Notes: generated from the letters alone by a model not told the origin. A stretch of 64,000 bases of DNA from Oscillospiraceae bacterium (GCA_015067315.1 SVMR01000007.1:42040-106039), one strand, 5' to 3'; numbered from the stretch's first letter, positions 8,938 through 18,679 are shown. Numbers and translations: made by a program.

Positions 8938-9846
8938 TTAAATTGTTTTTAAAAATTTTATGATTCCTTCTGTGAGCACCGCGATGTTGCGTTCGTCCAT
9001 AATGGTGTCACGGGGTGTATGTATTCTGTCCATATAAAGTCCGAGTTTTGACTTCTTGAAAGCGGCAACGCCGATATTCTTCTTGAAATTCTTTTGGTCG
9101 GAAGGGTAATATACAAACTTCGATTTTTCGATGAGCACGTTTTTTTCCGTAACGTCAGCGAAGGCGGCTTTAATGTTCTCAAAATGTTCCGGGAAGGCTT
9201 TTTTATTAAGAATAAGCATCAGATAATCTCCGTCGGAAACGCAGTCAAAGTTGATGAGGAGTTTATCTTTCATAACCTTCTTATGTTCCTTTGCAAAGGT
9301 TGAAGAGCCGAAAAGCCCCTTTTCCTCGTTATCGAAGAAAACGAAGCAGCTTTGAGCACGTTCTTCCTCCGTCATGGCGTTCATAAGCTCGATAAGGGTT
9401 ATGACACCGGAGGTGTTGTCGTTAACGGTGTGTTTGTTGGCGGGACCAAGTATCATAAGGAACAAAATTGCCCAGTAGGTGATTAGAGTGAACAGGGCTG
9501 TGGCGTTTGAATCATCGAAAAGATAGCCCGCAGCACCGCCAACAACGGAACCGATTATCAGCATCGGAATTACGAGCACAAAGGTATAGAGGACGGATAC
9601 CAAAACACTTTTCGGCATTATGAAATTGGGTATCGGCATTACGGCGCAGGTATCGTAATGGGCGCCGAAAACCACCTTTGCGGTATCCGGATTTCCTATA
9701 ACTATGTTGCGGCTGTAGCCGATGGCGTCCTCTTCCACCTTAATTTCCGGAAAATGAGCACGGAGATATTCGATGAAAGCGGTTTTTTGCTTCCTTGTTT
9801 TGCGAACCTGGTATTTTTCGAGGATCTCTTCTGAAATCGAGGTCAT
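8938..9846 (-). CDS. M28-family zinc aminopeptidase-like membrane protein
   Basis: VVFGAHYDT, NDNTSGV, FFDNEEKGLFGS motifs plus two central TMs. Confidence 0.8.
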   Translation of the reverse strand: MTSISEEILEKYQVRKTRKQKTAFIEYLRAHFPEIKVEEDAIGYSRNIVIGNPDTAKVVFGAHYDTCAVMPIPNFIMPKSVLVSVLYTFVLVIPMLIIGSVVGGAAGYLFDDSNATALFTLITYWAILFLMILGPANKHTVNDNTSGVITLIELMNAMTEEERAQSCFVFFDNEEKGLFGSSTFAKEHKKVMKDKLLINFDCVSDGDYLMLILNKKAFPEHFENIKAAFADVTEKNVLIEKSKFVYYPSDQKNFKKNIGVAAFKKSKLGLYMDRIHTPRDTIMDERNIAVLTEGIIKFLKTI

Positions 9847-9869
9847 TTTATCATCTCTTTTCGTAAAAA

Positions 9870-9900
9870 ACGGGCGGCCGCACAGGGCCGCCCCTACATT
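9870..9900. repeat. GGGCG...CGCCCCTACA hairpin repeat
   Basis: CGGGCGGCC-gcaca-GGGCCGCCCCTACATT. Confidence 0.7.
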
Positions 9901-9906
9901 TGAAAA

Positions 9907-11292
9907 TTAAAATTCAACTTCCTGGAGGCGGATAAGGGTTGCGATATAGATTTTGAGCGCTTCGAGCATGAATTCGACGGAAGCACCTTCGTCAACGCAA
10001 TGAACCGCGCCGACCCATTCGGGCATGGGTCTTTCCGGATGCTCGGGTCCGAAGGAAACAGCGTTCGGGAAGTCGCGGGCATAGGTTCCGCCGCCCATGG
10101 TGTAAAGTTCGGCGTTTTCGCCGGTGATTTCGTTGTAGGTGTTGATGCAGGTCCGAATCTCCGCGGAGTCCGGTTCGATATAGAAAGGCTCCATTTCGGC
10201 AACGGTTTCGCAGACGCAGTGCTCACCGAATTTTTCGTTGATTGCCGCGGTGATCTGAGCACCGGAGGTATTGGTGGGATAGCGGCTGTCGAGGCTCTGG
10301 AAGAATTTTCCGTCCCTGATTCCGATGATTCCGCCGACTATTGTAAGGGGAGAGAACTTTTTGTCGTCCGCATCGACGCCGATTCCGGTTCCGTAGGGGC
10401 AGGAATGGAGAGCTTTGAGCACGGAGAGATATTCCGCTTCCGCTTCGGAGCAAAGGTTGTTGTCAAGGATATAATTTACAAGCACGCCAATGGCGTTTAC
10501 GGTGCCTTCGGGCATGGATGCGTGTCCGGATTTGCCGGAAGCGCTTATTGTGATGAATCCGTCTTTTGCGGAAACTTCAATGTTTTCCGCCTTTTCCGGA
10601 AAGGCTCCGCTGCATTTGAGCACGGCGGTTGCTTTATCCGGAATTACGTTGAATGCCATTCCGCCTTCAATGCTCACGATTTTTTCCGGAGCGCATTTTG
10701 AATAAATCATGCCCTGGTAAATTCCCTTTTCGCCGTTGCAGACCGGGAAGTTTGAATCCGGGCTGAATGCAAAAGCCGGCGCGGGATAGTTTTTGAGATA
10801 GTACTGAACGTCGCCCATTCCGGTTTCCTCATTTGCGCCGAGAAGAGCGCGGACGGAATAGCAAAGAGGGATATTTTTTTCTTTAAGATATTTGAGGGCA
10901 TAGAGGCAGACAACGCTTGGACCTTTGTCATCCATAACGCCGCGGCCGATTATATAACCGTCCTTTTCCCACATTTCGAAAGGAGATTTTGTCCAGCCTT
11001 CGCCCACGGGAACAACGTCCAGATGGGTTACGGTTGCGATATATTTTTCCTTGTTTTCGCCGGGAAGTTCGGCATAGCCGATATAGTTTTCGCAGTTTTT
11101 GGTTTCAAGACCCAGTTCGGAAGCAATTTTGAGACCCAGTTCAAGGGCTTTTTTCGGTTCTTTGCCGAAGGGGGCATCCTCCTCCGGTTCGCCTTCGATG
11201 CTTGGAACGGCAACAAGGCGGGCAATATCCCGGAGGATATTTTCTTTGTTTTCCTCGATGAAAAGGTCTATGTCTTTAAGGTTGATTTCCAT
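9907..11292 (-). CDS. M20-family dipeptidase (Sapep/PepV type)
   Basis: YIATVTHLDVVPVGEGW, GRGVMDDKGPSV, GANEETGMGD motifs. Confidence 0.9.
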   Translation of the reverse strand: MEINLKDIDLFIEENKENILRDIARLVAVPSIEGEPEEDAPFGKEPKKALELGLKIASELGLETKNCENYIGYAELPGENKEKYIATVTHLDVVPVGEGWTKSPFEMWEKDGYIIGRGVMDDKGPSVVCLYALKYLKEKNIPLCYSVRALLGANEETGMGDVQYYLKNYPAPAFAFSPDSNFPVCNGEKGIYQGMIYSKCAPEKIVSIEGGMAFNVIPDKATAVLKCSGAFPEKAENIEVSAKDGFITISASGKSGHASMPEGTVNAIGVLVNYILDNNLCSEAEAEYLSVLKALHSCPYGTGIGVDADDKKFSPLTIVGGIIGIRDGKFFQSLDSRYPTNTSGAQITAAINEKFGEHCVCETVAEMEPFYIEPDSAEIRTCINTYNEITGENAELYTMGGGTYARDFPNAVSFGPEHPERPMPEWVGAVHCVDEGASVEFMLEALKIYIATLIRLQEVEF

Positions 11293-11434
11293 TTTTATAA
11301 AATCTCCTTTCGGTTTTTTCCATAGTTAAAGTATAACCGTTTTTCGGTGAAGGTCAAGTGGGGGGAAAGAAAAATGCATAATGCAAAGTGTAAAATTAAG
11401 GGGCGGATTTTGTACGCCAGTTTTTTAGTAAGAA

Positions 11435-11640
11435 AGGCCCCCTTGTCAAAGGGGGCTGTCACGCATTTATGAACAGGTGCGTGACTGGGGGATTCTTTTC
11501 AGCCTCCCCTATTAGGGGAGGTGTCACCGTAGGTGACGGAAGGGTGGTTCTGCAAAACCAATGTAGGGGCGACCTACCCCAAGGGTACTTCCTCGCACTT
11601 CGTGCTCAGGGCGCTATGCGGTCGCCCGTTTTTTATTGGA
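11435..11640. repeat. Hairpin repeat cluster
   Basis: GGCCCCCTTGTCAAAGGGGGC, CCTCCCCTATTAGGGGAGG, long TGTAGGGGCGACC...GGTCGCCCG module. Confidence 0.85.
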
Positions 11641-11671
11641 ATCATCTGTTTAATGTAGGGCGGGGGCATTT

Positions 11672-12793
11672 TCAGAAAATTTCAGATTTTGCTTTTATCA
11701 GTTCGATTATTTCTTTTTCGTTTTCGATTTCGGAAGAATAGGGATAGGTTTTCACGGTTTTTTCGAAAACCTCGAGGCATTTTTGCGCCATTGTGATGTT
11801 TTTGAGATAGAGAAGCTGGTAGGCATATGCAAGGCGGCGGCGGGAAACATAGTTTGCGGTTGCTTTTATGTATTTATCCAGTTCCCTTGTATAAAGGGCG
11901 TTTATTTCTTCCGGAGCCGCTCCGCGGAAAATCCGAAGGAAAAGAAGTTCGCAGGAAAGTTCGTTCCGATGAAGACCCAAAAGTCCCGGCGCATGGAGCA
12001 TATAATTTGCAACCGTTTCCGCCTTTTCAAAATCGTGGATGTCGAAATAATAATTGTATTTCATAACGCCGACGGTGCAGACCATCGGATCGAAAAGATC
12101 TTCGCCGCTTGGAACAAAAAACCATTCCTCCGGCATATTTTTATAGCGTTCGCCTTTCGAAATAAGTCCGTTTACGTAAAGCTGGAGCCAGAAAGCCCGG
12201 AGAGCGGAAGGGTTTTTTCCGAGAACAAGGGCGTTGTTTCCGTCGTTGGAAATTCCGTTTACCCGAAGGGGGATTCCGTTAAGAAGGACGTTTCCGAAAC
12301 CGACCGCGCAAAGAATTCCGGAAAAAAGCGCGGCGAAGCTTCCTTTTTCCGCAATAGCAAAGAGAAGAAAGAAAAGAACCGCGGAAAGGAAGTTGAAAAT
12401 ACAGCCGCCGAAATTATAGAGAGCTGTTGGAAGATCTTCCTTCCAGGGGGGCGGCATCATAAGGCATTGACCGCCGGTTCCGACGATATTATAGAGCTTT
12501 ATCCGGAGTTTTCCGTCTTTTTTAATGAACATAAAGCTTCCGATACGGAAGGATATGAATTTATATCCGGTTAAAAGACCGAAAACAAGATGACCGAATT
12601 CATGGATAACCGATTGGATCAAGTATGCGGCGAGGATAAGAACCATGCAGAAAAACATCTGCAGAGCAAAATCCCCCGGCGTTCCGAAGAATTTTTCCGG
12701 ATCCGATGAAAGAACCACGAAAATTCCGCAAAGTACGCCCACCGCAAGATAGAGAATGAACGCTATTGTATTACCGCTTTTTTTGTTTTTCAA
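11672..12793 (-). CDS. M50-family (site-2-protease-like) membrane peptidase
   Basis: VIHEFGHLVFG HExxH motif in TM segment; multiple TMs. Confidence 0.75.
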   Translation of the reverse strand: MKNKKSGNTIAFILYLAVGVLCGIFVVLSSDPEKFFGTPGDFALQMFFCMVLILAAYLIQSVIHEFGHLVFGLLTGYKFISFRIGSFMFIKKDGKLRIKLYNIVGTGGQCLMMPPPWKEDLPTALYNFGGCIFNFLSAVLFFLLFAIAEKGSFAALFSGILCAVGFGNVLLNGIPLRVNGISNDGNNALVLGKNPSALRAFWLQLYVNGLISKGERYKNMPEEWFFVPSGEDLFDPMVCTVGVMKYNYYFDIHDFEKAETVANYMLHAPGLLGLHRNELSCELLFLRIFRGAAPEEINALYTRELDKYIKATANYVSRRRLAYAYQLLYLKNITMAQKCLEVFEKTVKTYPYSSEIENEKEIIELIKAKSEIF

Positions 12794-12947
12794 AAAAAAC
12801 GCCTCCTTTTATAAATACATTATATAATAAAGCGGAAGGGAAAATAAAGACGGAATGTAAATTTTGGGGATAAATATTTTGTTGACAGAGTGCTTTTTCG
12901 GTGATATAACCGTTTTATAAAAAGCTTTCCGGGAGGGATTTTTAAAA

Positions 12948-13418
12948 ATGGCTATCGAAAAAGTAAGGGAATATTTCAGAAAATTCGGAATAGAGGACAA
13001 AATTCTTGAATTTGATGTTTCTTCCGCAACAGTTGAACTTGCGGCGGCGGCGCTTGGCTGTGAAGGAAAGCGAATTGCAAAAACCCTTTCGTTTACGGTC
13101 GGGGAAAAACCGATTTTGATCGTTGCCGCAGGCGACGCAAAAATCGCCAACCCCAAATATAAGGCAAAATTCGGCACAAAGGCCGTTATGCTTTCCTATG
13201 ACGACGCGGAAAAACTTATCGGTCATGCTGTCGGCGGAGTTTGTCCCTTTGCGGTAAACGAAGGCGTTGCGGTATATCTCGACGAATCCCTTAAAAGATT
13301 CGAAACGGTTTTTCCCGCCTGCGGAAGCAGCAACAGCGCCATTGAACTTTCAATTCCGGAACTTGAAAAATATTCCGGATTTTCGGAATGGATCGACGTT
13401 TGCAAGGATTGGGAATAA
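12948..13418 (+). CDS. YbaK/EbsC-family aminoacyl-tRNA deacylase
   Basis: Length and motifs (GCEGKRIAKTLSF, AGDAKIANPKYKAKF, IGHAVGGVCPFAV). Confidence 0.9.
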   Translation: MAIEKVREYFRKFGIEDKILEFDVSSATVELAAAALGCEGKRIAKTLSFTVGEKPILIVAAGDAKIANPKYKAKFGTKAVMLSYDDAEKLIGHAVGGVCPFAVNEGVAVYLDESLKRFETVFPACGSSNSAIELSIPELEKYSGFSEWIDVCKDWE

Positions 13419-13435
13419 ATCCTGGGCAAAAAGAC

Positions 13436-13832
13436 CGGGGATTCTTTTCAGCCTCCCCTATTAGGGGAGGTGTCACCGCAGGTGACGGAAGGGTGGTTCT
13501 GTTTTTTGCGGAACGCGTAGAGGTTTATTGAAACAATGTAGGGGCGGATATTATCCGCCCGTTTTTTATAAAAAAGGCCCCCTTGCCTAAATGTGGCTGT
13601 CACGCATTTATAAACAGGTGCGTGACTGGGGGATTCTGTATAGATTATCGGCTGGATTTAATTAAATAGGATTTACACCCTTTCGTCTTTTGCCTTCGAC
13701 AAAATCCAGCTCCCTTTGCACAAGGGAGCCTGCCCTCCGGTTTTTTTGTTTGGAGATACGGATTCTTCGCTTCGCTCAGAATGACATTGGTCTGTCATTA
13801 CGAGCCTTCGCAGAAGGCGTGACAATCCGTTC
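13436..13832. repeat. Composite hairpin repeat cluster
   Basis: CCTCCCCTATTAGGGGAGG; TGTAGGGGCGGATATTATCCGCCCG; GATTCTTCGCTTCGCTCAGAATGAC module. Confidence 0.9.
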
Positions 13833-13855
13833 CCCATTAAAAAACATTTTGCATT

Positions 13856-13883
13856 AAAAAAGCACCCGCAAGGGTGCTTTTTT
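13856..13883. terminator. Bidirectional terminator
   Basis: AAAAAAGCACCC-gcaa-GGGTGCTTTTTT. Confidence 0.85.
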
Positions 13884-14716
13884 CAGACTATGTCGATTAT
13901 TACAAGTTCCGGGCGGTTGAAAATCCGGGGAACGGGGTTTGATTCCTTTGCAAGACCGCGGCTTACTATCATTGCCGTTCCGTCTTTTTCATAAAAACCG
14001 CCGGCATATTTCGGGAAGATTCCTTCGCCGGGACAATAAAGCCCGTTGAGCAGACCGGGGATTCTCCATTGTCCGCCATGAGCATGACCGCAGAGAACAA
14101 GATCGAAACCGAGTTCGGTATAATGCTCAAAATTTTCCGGGCGGTGGATTAAAAGCACGTTGAAGGATTCTTCAAAATGATAATTTCCGGAAACTTCGCG
14201 GATATGTTCAAGCTGTTCGCTTAAATTTCCATAGGCGCTTGTATCGTCAAAACCGTAGATATCCGGTGTTCCGCTTGTCATGGAAACTGCCGCTTTTGTA
14301 TGGGTTCCGTCAAGAACCCGGATTCCGCAGGAAGCGACGATTTCCTTATAATAATCAAGTTTTTCGTGCCTTACCTCATGGTTTCCGGAGATATAGTAAC
14401 ATTCGAATTCCGCGCCGAGAGCCTTCAGCGCGGTGACTGCATTTTCGTCCGGCATCTTTCTGCTGTCGAAGATATCCCCGCCGAAAAGAACCGCGTCCGG
14501 ATTTTGAGCACGGACCGCTTTTATAAGGTCGCTCTGGTCGCTTCCGCCATAGGTGCAGGAATGCAGATCCGTTATCAAAGCTATGCGGAAAGGGGTTTCG
14601 CTCTTCGGATTTTCGATTTCGTAATGCACGGTTTTTAACCTTGAATCAATCGCGAGCACCACGAAAGCAAGGGAAAGAGCGATTATGAGCACCATTAGAA
14701 AAAATTTTTTGTTCAT
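13883..14716 (-). CDS. Metallophosphoesterase
   Basis: ALITDLHSCTYG, LFGGDIFD, SGNHEVR, CGHAHGGQWRIP motifs; start trimmed to MNKKFF. Confidence 0.9.
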   Translation of the reverse strand: MNKKFFLMVLIIALSLAFVVLAIDSRLKTVHYEIENPKSETPFRIALITDLHSCTYGGSDQSDLIKAVRAQNPDAVLFGGDIFDSRKMPDENAVTALKALGAEFECYYISGNHEVRHEKLDYYKEIVASCGIRVLDGTHTKAAVSMTSGTPDIYGFDDTSAYGNLSEQLEHIREVSGNYHFEESFNVLLIHRPENFEHYTELGFDLVLCGHAHGGQWRIPGLLNGLYCPGEGIFPKYAGGFYEKDGTAMIVSRGLAKESNPVPRIFNRPELVIIDIV

Positions 14717-14744
14717 TGAAAAATCCTCTTGAGGTTGGTCGGCT

Positions 14745-14963
14745 TTATTCCTCCGGATCGCCGATATAGGTGAAGCGCTGATATGTTTTTCCGTCCCGCT
14801 CGACGGTTTCTTCCCACATTGAAGCGGGGCGGACCCAAAGACCGAATTCCCCATAGAGGGCGCGGTAAACAACCATTTCCTCAAGGGTTTCGCTGTGTTT
14901 TGCCGTTCCGATTACTTCATATTCGTTGCCTTTGAAATGGCGGTATTTTCCGGGTTTTATCAT
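14745..14963 (-). CDS. DUF1653 family protein
   Basis: KPGKYRHFKGNEYEVIGTAKHSETLEEMVVYRALYGEFGLWVRPASMW. Confidence 0.85.
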   Translation of the reverse strand: MIKPGKYRHFKGNEYEVIGTAKHSETLEEMVVYRALYGEFGLWVRPASMWEETVERDGKTYQRFTYIGDPEE

Positions 14964-14984
14964 TTTGAAAACTCCTTTTTTAAA

Positions 14985-15719
14985 TTATTTTAAAAGAATA
15001 AATCCCACTGTGTTTATTCCGAAATTCGCGAACATATGCACAAACCAGGAGGTATAAACCGAACCTGTTTTTTCGTTAAGGCGGTTAAAAACAATTCCGC
15101 CGGCAAAAAGCCCGAAAAGGGCAAGGGCAAAAACCGGAAGGCTGAACCAGCCGAGCATCATCGCGGTATGATAGAGAGAAAAAGCTCCGGCGCTGAAAAT
15201 ATATGCGAATTTTCTTCCGGAAAGATTTTTTGCGTTATGGAAAACGAAACCCCGGAAGAAAAATTCTTCAAGAAGGGAATTCGCAAAGGAAATATAGAGC
15301 GAAACGAAAAGAAAATTTTCTTTTGTGACGCCGGCGTTTTCCGAAAGGGAACCGGCAATTTTTGAAAAATCAATTATTCCCGAAAGGGCAAAATATCCGC
15401 CGGTTATGATAAGATAGATTCCCGCGCCGAGAAGAAGCGCCGTTTTTAAGCCGCTTTTGCTGAATCTGAGGAAGGAAGTTAAATCCGTTTCCTTGAAAAA
15501 GCGGGCAAAAAGAAGCGGAATTATCAGAAAAACCGCAATTTTAACGGCGGATTTTGCGGCATAGCCGGGCATTATCACGCCGTCGGTGAACGCCATTATT
15601 CCGCAGGCGAGGATTACTGCGGCGATGAAATATAAAAGCCGTTTTTTCAAAAAAGCGGTCACCTCTTTTTTAACAGGTATAATATTATTGGTAAATTCAA
15701 GAAGGAATCCCTCCGTCAT
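14985..15719 (-). CDS. CPBP-family intramembrane metalloprotease
   Basis: LLEEFFFRGFVF EExxxR motif, TSWFVHMFANFG; multi-TM. Confidence 0.85.
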   Translation of the reverse strand: MTEGFLLEFTNNIIPVKKEVTAFLKKRLLYFIAAVILACGIMAFTDGVIMPGYAAKSAVKIAVFLIIPLLFARFFKETDLTSFLRFSKSGLKTALLLGAGIYLIITGGYFALSGIIDFSKIAGSLSENAGVTKENFLFVSLYISFANSLLEEFFFRGFVFHNAKNLSGRKFAYIFSAGAFSLYHTAMMLGWFSLPVFALALFGLFAGGIVFNRLNEKTGSVYTSWFVHMFANFGINTVGFILLK

Positions 15720-15840
15720 TGCTTACACGATGCCACCTCCTTTTGACAAGGGAGGCTGCCCTCCGGGTTCTTGGTAATCCCTCATCCGTCACGCTTTATT
15801 CTTGGGGCGTGCCACCTTCCCCTCTGGGAAGGCTAAAACC
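15706..15840. repeat. Two tandem paired-hairpin repeats
   Basis: CCCTCCGTC..GCCACCTCCTTTTGACAAGGGAGGCTGCCCTCCGGGTTCTTGGTAATCCCTCATCCGTC..CCACCTTCCCCTCTGGGAAGGCT. Confidence 0.85.
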
Positions 15841-15927
15841 AGACCGGAATCCTTTTTGCGGAATGCCGGGGACGATGTTTCCTATGGTTTTACAAATCAT
15901 TGTGCACTATGCACTATGCACTATGCA

Positions 15928-16632
15928 TTATGCATTGATTATATCTCTTACGCATTTTCCCGCAAGGAGATATCCCGCAACAGGCGGGACAAAAGAGATG
16001 CTGCCCGGGGCGTGGCGTCCGTTTTCGGAATCGAGGGCGCATTTTTTGGCTTCCTCGGTGCTGAAAAGAACTTTTTGCTTTTCGATTCCGCGTTTTTTAA
16101 GTTCCTTTCGGATAACTTTTGCAAGACCGCAGCCGCAGCCGGCGGTTTCGGATATATCACCGATGCGGAGTTTTTCCGGATCGAGGCGGTTGCCCGTTCC
16201 AAGGCACATCAGAAGATTTATTCCGCGGTTTTTGCATTCCTCCGCGATATGGAGTTTTGCGGTTACGGTATCGATTGCGTCGATTATATAATCCGGGTTC
16301 CAGTCATAGAGAAAAGCGGAATTTTCCGGAAGATAGAATTCTTTTTTATAGGTTACGTCCGCATCCGGAGCGATTTTTTCAAAACGGATTTTTGCCGCTT
16401 CGATTTTATCCATTCCGACTGTTTCGTATGTTGCAAGAATCTGGCGGTTTATGTTGGTTTCATCAACGGAATCGCCGTCGATGAAAAGGAGATGACCGAT
16501 TCCCGCTCGCAAAAGCGCTTCGGCGGCAGCTCCGCCGACTCCGCCGAGACCCATTACGGCAACCCTTGCGTTATTCAGTTTTTCAAGCGCTTCTTTTCCG
16601 AGGAAAAGTTCGGTTCTTTCAAGACGGGACAT
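15928..16632 (-). CDS. tcdA: tRNA threonylcarbamoyladenosine dehydratase (ThiF/MoeB family)
   Basis: VAVMGLGGVGGAAAEALLRAGIGHLLFIDGDSVDETNINRQ; start trimmed to MSRLER. Confidence 0.88.
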   Translation of the reverse strand: MSRLERTELFLGKEALEKLNNARVAVMGLGGVGGAAAEALLRAGIGHLLFIDGDSVDETNINRQILATYETVGMDKIEAAKIRFEKIAPDADVTYKKEFYLPENSAFLYDWNPDYIIDAIDTVTAKLHIAEECKNRGINLLMCLGTGNRLDPEKLRIGDISETAGCGCGLAKVIRKELKKRGIEKQKVLFSTEEAKKCALDSENGRHAPGSISFVPPVAGYLLAGKCVRDIINA

Positions 16633-16691
16633 TTTCTTTGGTTCTCCTTTTGTTTTTTGTTGAAAGGGATTTCCTCCGGGAATCATTTTTG

Positions 16692-17015
16692 CGGAACGGT
16701 CAAGACCGTTCCCTACAATAAAGCGGCGGGTTTATAATTCAAAACCGTAGGGGCAGATATTATCCGCTGGTTTTAACTGGACAGAGTTACAATCCTTCAC
16801 CCGACTTCGTCGGGAGCAAACTCTTGCGGTGACCAAAATATTCTGCGGCATTTGCCTTGAATATTTTGACCGCGGCGCCAAACCTTGCTCGCTTCATCGT
16901 CCACAGGACGCGCTTCGCAAGCTTTGCTCTTTACACAAGGGAGCCTGCCCTCCGGGTTAATTATAATCCCTCTTTCGTCACCTTCGGTGACACCTTCCCC
17001 TCTGGGAAGGCTTAC
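16692..17015. repeat. Composite hairpin repeat cluster
   Basis: CGGAACGGTCAAGACCGTTCCCTACA; CCCTCTTTCGTCACCTTCGGTGACACCTTCCCCTCTGGGAAGGCT. Confidence 0.85.
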
Positions 17016-17021
17016 AAAAAT

Positions 17022-17205
17022 ACCCCGCTTTGCCGAACAGTCCATCGTTGAAACCCGGTCATATGACAAGGGTGGGTAAAGTTCTCCCGGCAAATTCACG
17101 TTCCCCTGATCCAAAAGGCAGGGCCTACATTACAGTGCCGGAGCGGAACTCCCGTTTAACGATTGTTGGATTAAAAAAACGGACGATTCTCGCACAAAGC
17201 AGGGT
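17022..17205 (-). ncRNA. ssrS: Candidate 6S RNA (SsrS-like)
   Basis: 184-nt intergenic transcript candidate; closing stem ACCCTGCTTTG/CAAAGCGGGGT (one G-U) pairs the two ends and is followed by TATTTTT; inner stems CTCCGGCA/TGCCGGGAG and CCCTG/CAGGG. Confidence 0.6.
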
Positions 17206-17235
17206 GTTTTACTATATTATGTTTTTCGGCGGAAA

Positions 17236-17514
17236 TTATGCTTCGTAATCTTCCTCGCCGAAATAAAGACCGTAAATTTCGTCATATTCATCTTCATCGA
17301 CGATTTCTTCAAGATAATCGCAATCGCCGTCGATTACATATTCGAGAATTACCGGTTCTTCAAGTTCCCGTTCCTCTTCGGAAAGACCTTCGGGATAGAG
17401 CACGCAATATTTTTTTCCGTTGTGTTCAATTGCATCAACGAGTTCGAATTCAATATCCCTTCCGTTTTCGTCGGTCAGGGTAACGGTGTTGTATTCTTCA
17501 AAATCCTGCGGCAT
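17236..17514 (-). CDS. DUF1292 family protein
   Basis: VTLTDENGRDIEFELVDAIEHNGKKYCVLYPE. Confidence 0.88.
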   Translation of the reverse strand: MPQDFEEYNTVTLTDENGRDIEFELVDAIEHNGKKYCVLYPEGLSEEERELEEPVILEYVIDGDCDYLEEIVDEDEYDEIYGLYFGEEDYEA

Positions 17515-17519
17515 AAAAA

Positions 17520-17849
17520 TCAGCTTTCCTGTTCGTTTTCGAACTCATAGAGTTCTTCGAGGCGGTCGATGAAAATTTCGGAAATTTCGTTGTATTCGTC
17601 GTCATCTTCGATGGGTTCGAGGAATTCTTCGCCGTCTTCTTCAACAACTTTGAGAATTACGAGTTCGCCGTCGTCGGAATCGACGTTTTCAGCGGTTTCG
17701 GTGGGGATAAGCGCAAAATATTCGTTGTTTTCGGTTACGAGGGAATCAACAATTTCGAATTCGGTTTCTTTTCCGTTTTCGTCAACAAGGGTTACAAAAT
17801 CGTTGCCGTAATCTTCGTTTTCAGCGGGGTTGTTGTTCTGTTTGCTCAT
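17520..17849 (-). CDS. DUF1292 family protein (tandem paralog)
   Basis: VTLVDENGKETEFEIVDSLVTENNEYFALIP. Confidence 0.88.
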   Translation of the reverse strand: MSKQNNNPAENEDYGNDFVTLVDENGKETEFEIVDSLVTENNEYFALIPTETAENVDSDDGELVILKVVEEDGEEFLEPIEDDDEYNEISEIFIDRLEELYEFENEQES

Positions 17850-17940
17850 TTTAATTTCTCCGTTTCATGGGTGATTTTTACATTAATATATTATAATAAT
17901 CCGGCGATAAAGTCAACGAGATTTTTGAGTTTATTTTTTG

Positions 17941-18630
17941 TTAATCCGAAATTTCAACGGAAATTATTTTTACCGGGGAAAGGGCGGAATATCCGCCGGT
18001 ATAGCCGGATTTTTTGGCGGAAGCGATTTTTTCCGCAGTATCAAAACCGGAAATGATTTTTCCGAAAACGATTGTTTTTTCTTCATATTCCGGAATTCCG
18101 CCGAATTCTTCATAGAGGGCGGATTTTTCTTCCGGGAAGGTTTTTTCGGATATATAAGCTTTTGAAAAACCGGAAAGGGATTTGTTCATAACAATAAAAA
18201 AGCTTGGGGAAACGAAATCTTCTTCGAGGACGAAGGCAAGGGTTCCGTAAAGGCAGGCAAATTCCGTTTTTTCCGCGGAAAAATTTTCGGCAGGAACAGA
18301 AACCTGGATAAACATATTTTCCGCAAGGGTTTTGAATTCCGTTCCGTCAAAGGCGCCGCTTTTTGCAAGTTCAAGGAATTTTTTCCCGGCGGAGGATTCG
18401 GGAACGGAAATTTCCATTTCGCCCAGATCGGTTTTTATCACCGCTTTTGTTCCGTTTTCGGAAATCAGATATTCGCTTTTTTTCGTTTCAAAATCTTTTT
18501 CAATCGCCGGTTTTTCGGATTCCGGTCTTTTGGAACCGAAGAATCCGAAAGCCGCAAGAATTCCGAAAAGGGATATCAGCAGAACAAGGAATATTGTTGT
18601 TACGATTCCGAGGATTTTAATGTTTTTCAA
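17941..18630 (-). CDS. Membrane-anchored cyclophilin-type peptidyl-prolyl isomerase
   Basis: N-terminal TM; AVIKTDLGEMEISVPESSAGK..., FGKIISGFDTAEKIAS. Confidence 0.75.
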   Translation of the reverse strand: MKNIKILGIVTTIFLVLLISLFGILAAFGFFGSKRPESEKPAIEKDFETKKSEYLISENGTKAVIKTDLGEMEISVPESSAGKKFLELAKSGAFDGTEFKTLAENMFIQVSVPAENFSAEKTEFACLYGTLAFVLEEDFVSPSFFIVMNKSLSGFSKAYISEKTFPEEKSALYEEFGGIPEYEEKTIVFGKIISGFDTAEKIASAKKSGYTGGYSALSPVKIISVEISD

Positions 18631-18679
18631 AATTTTCGGTCTCCTTTCCGGTGAATTATATGGGTGAAAATTTAATCGG

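Noticed and set aside
13436-13832. CRISPR array
   Set aside because: Repeats are hairpin modules of different families with irregular spacing and no unique equal-length spacers; no cas genes.
16797-17114. 105-aa minus-strand ORF
   Set aside because: Covers the repeat cluster and the candidate 6S RNA; no RBS or domain.
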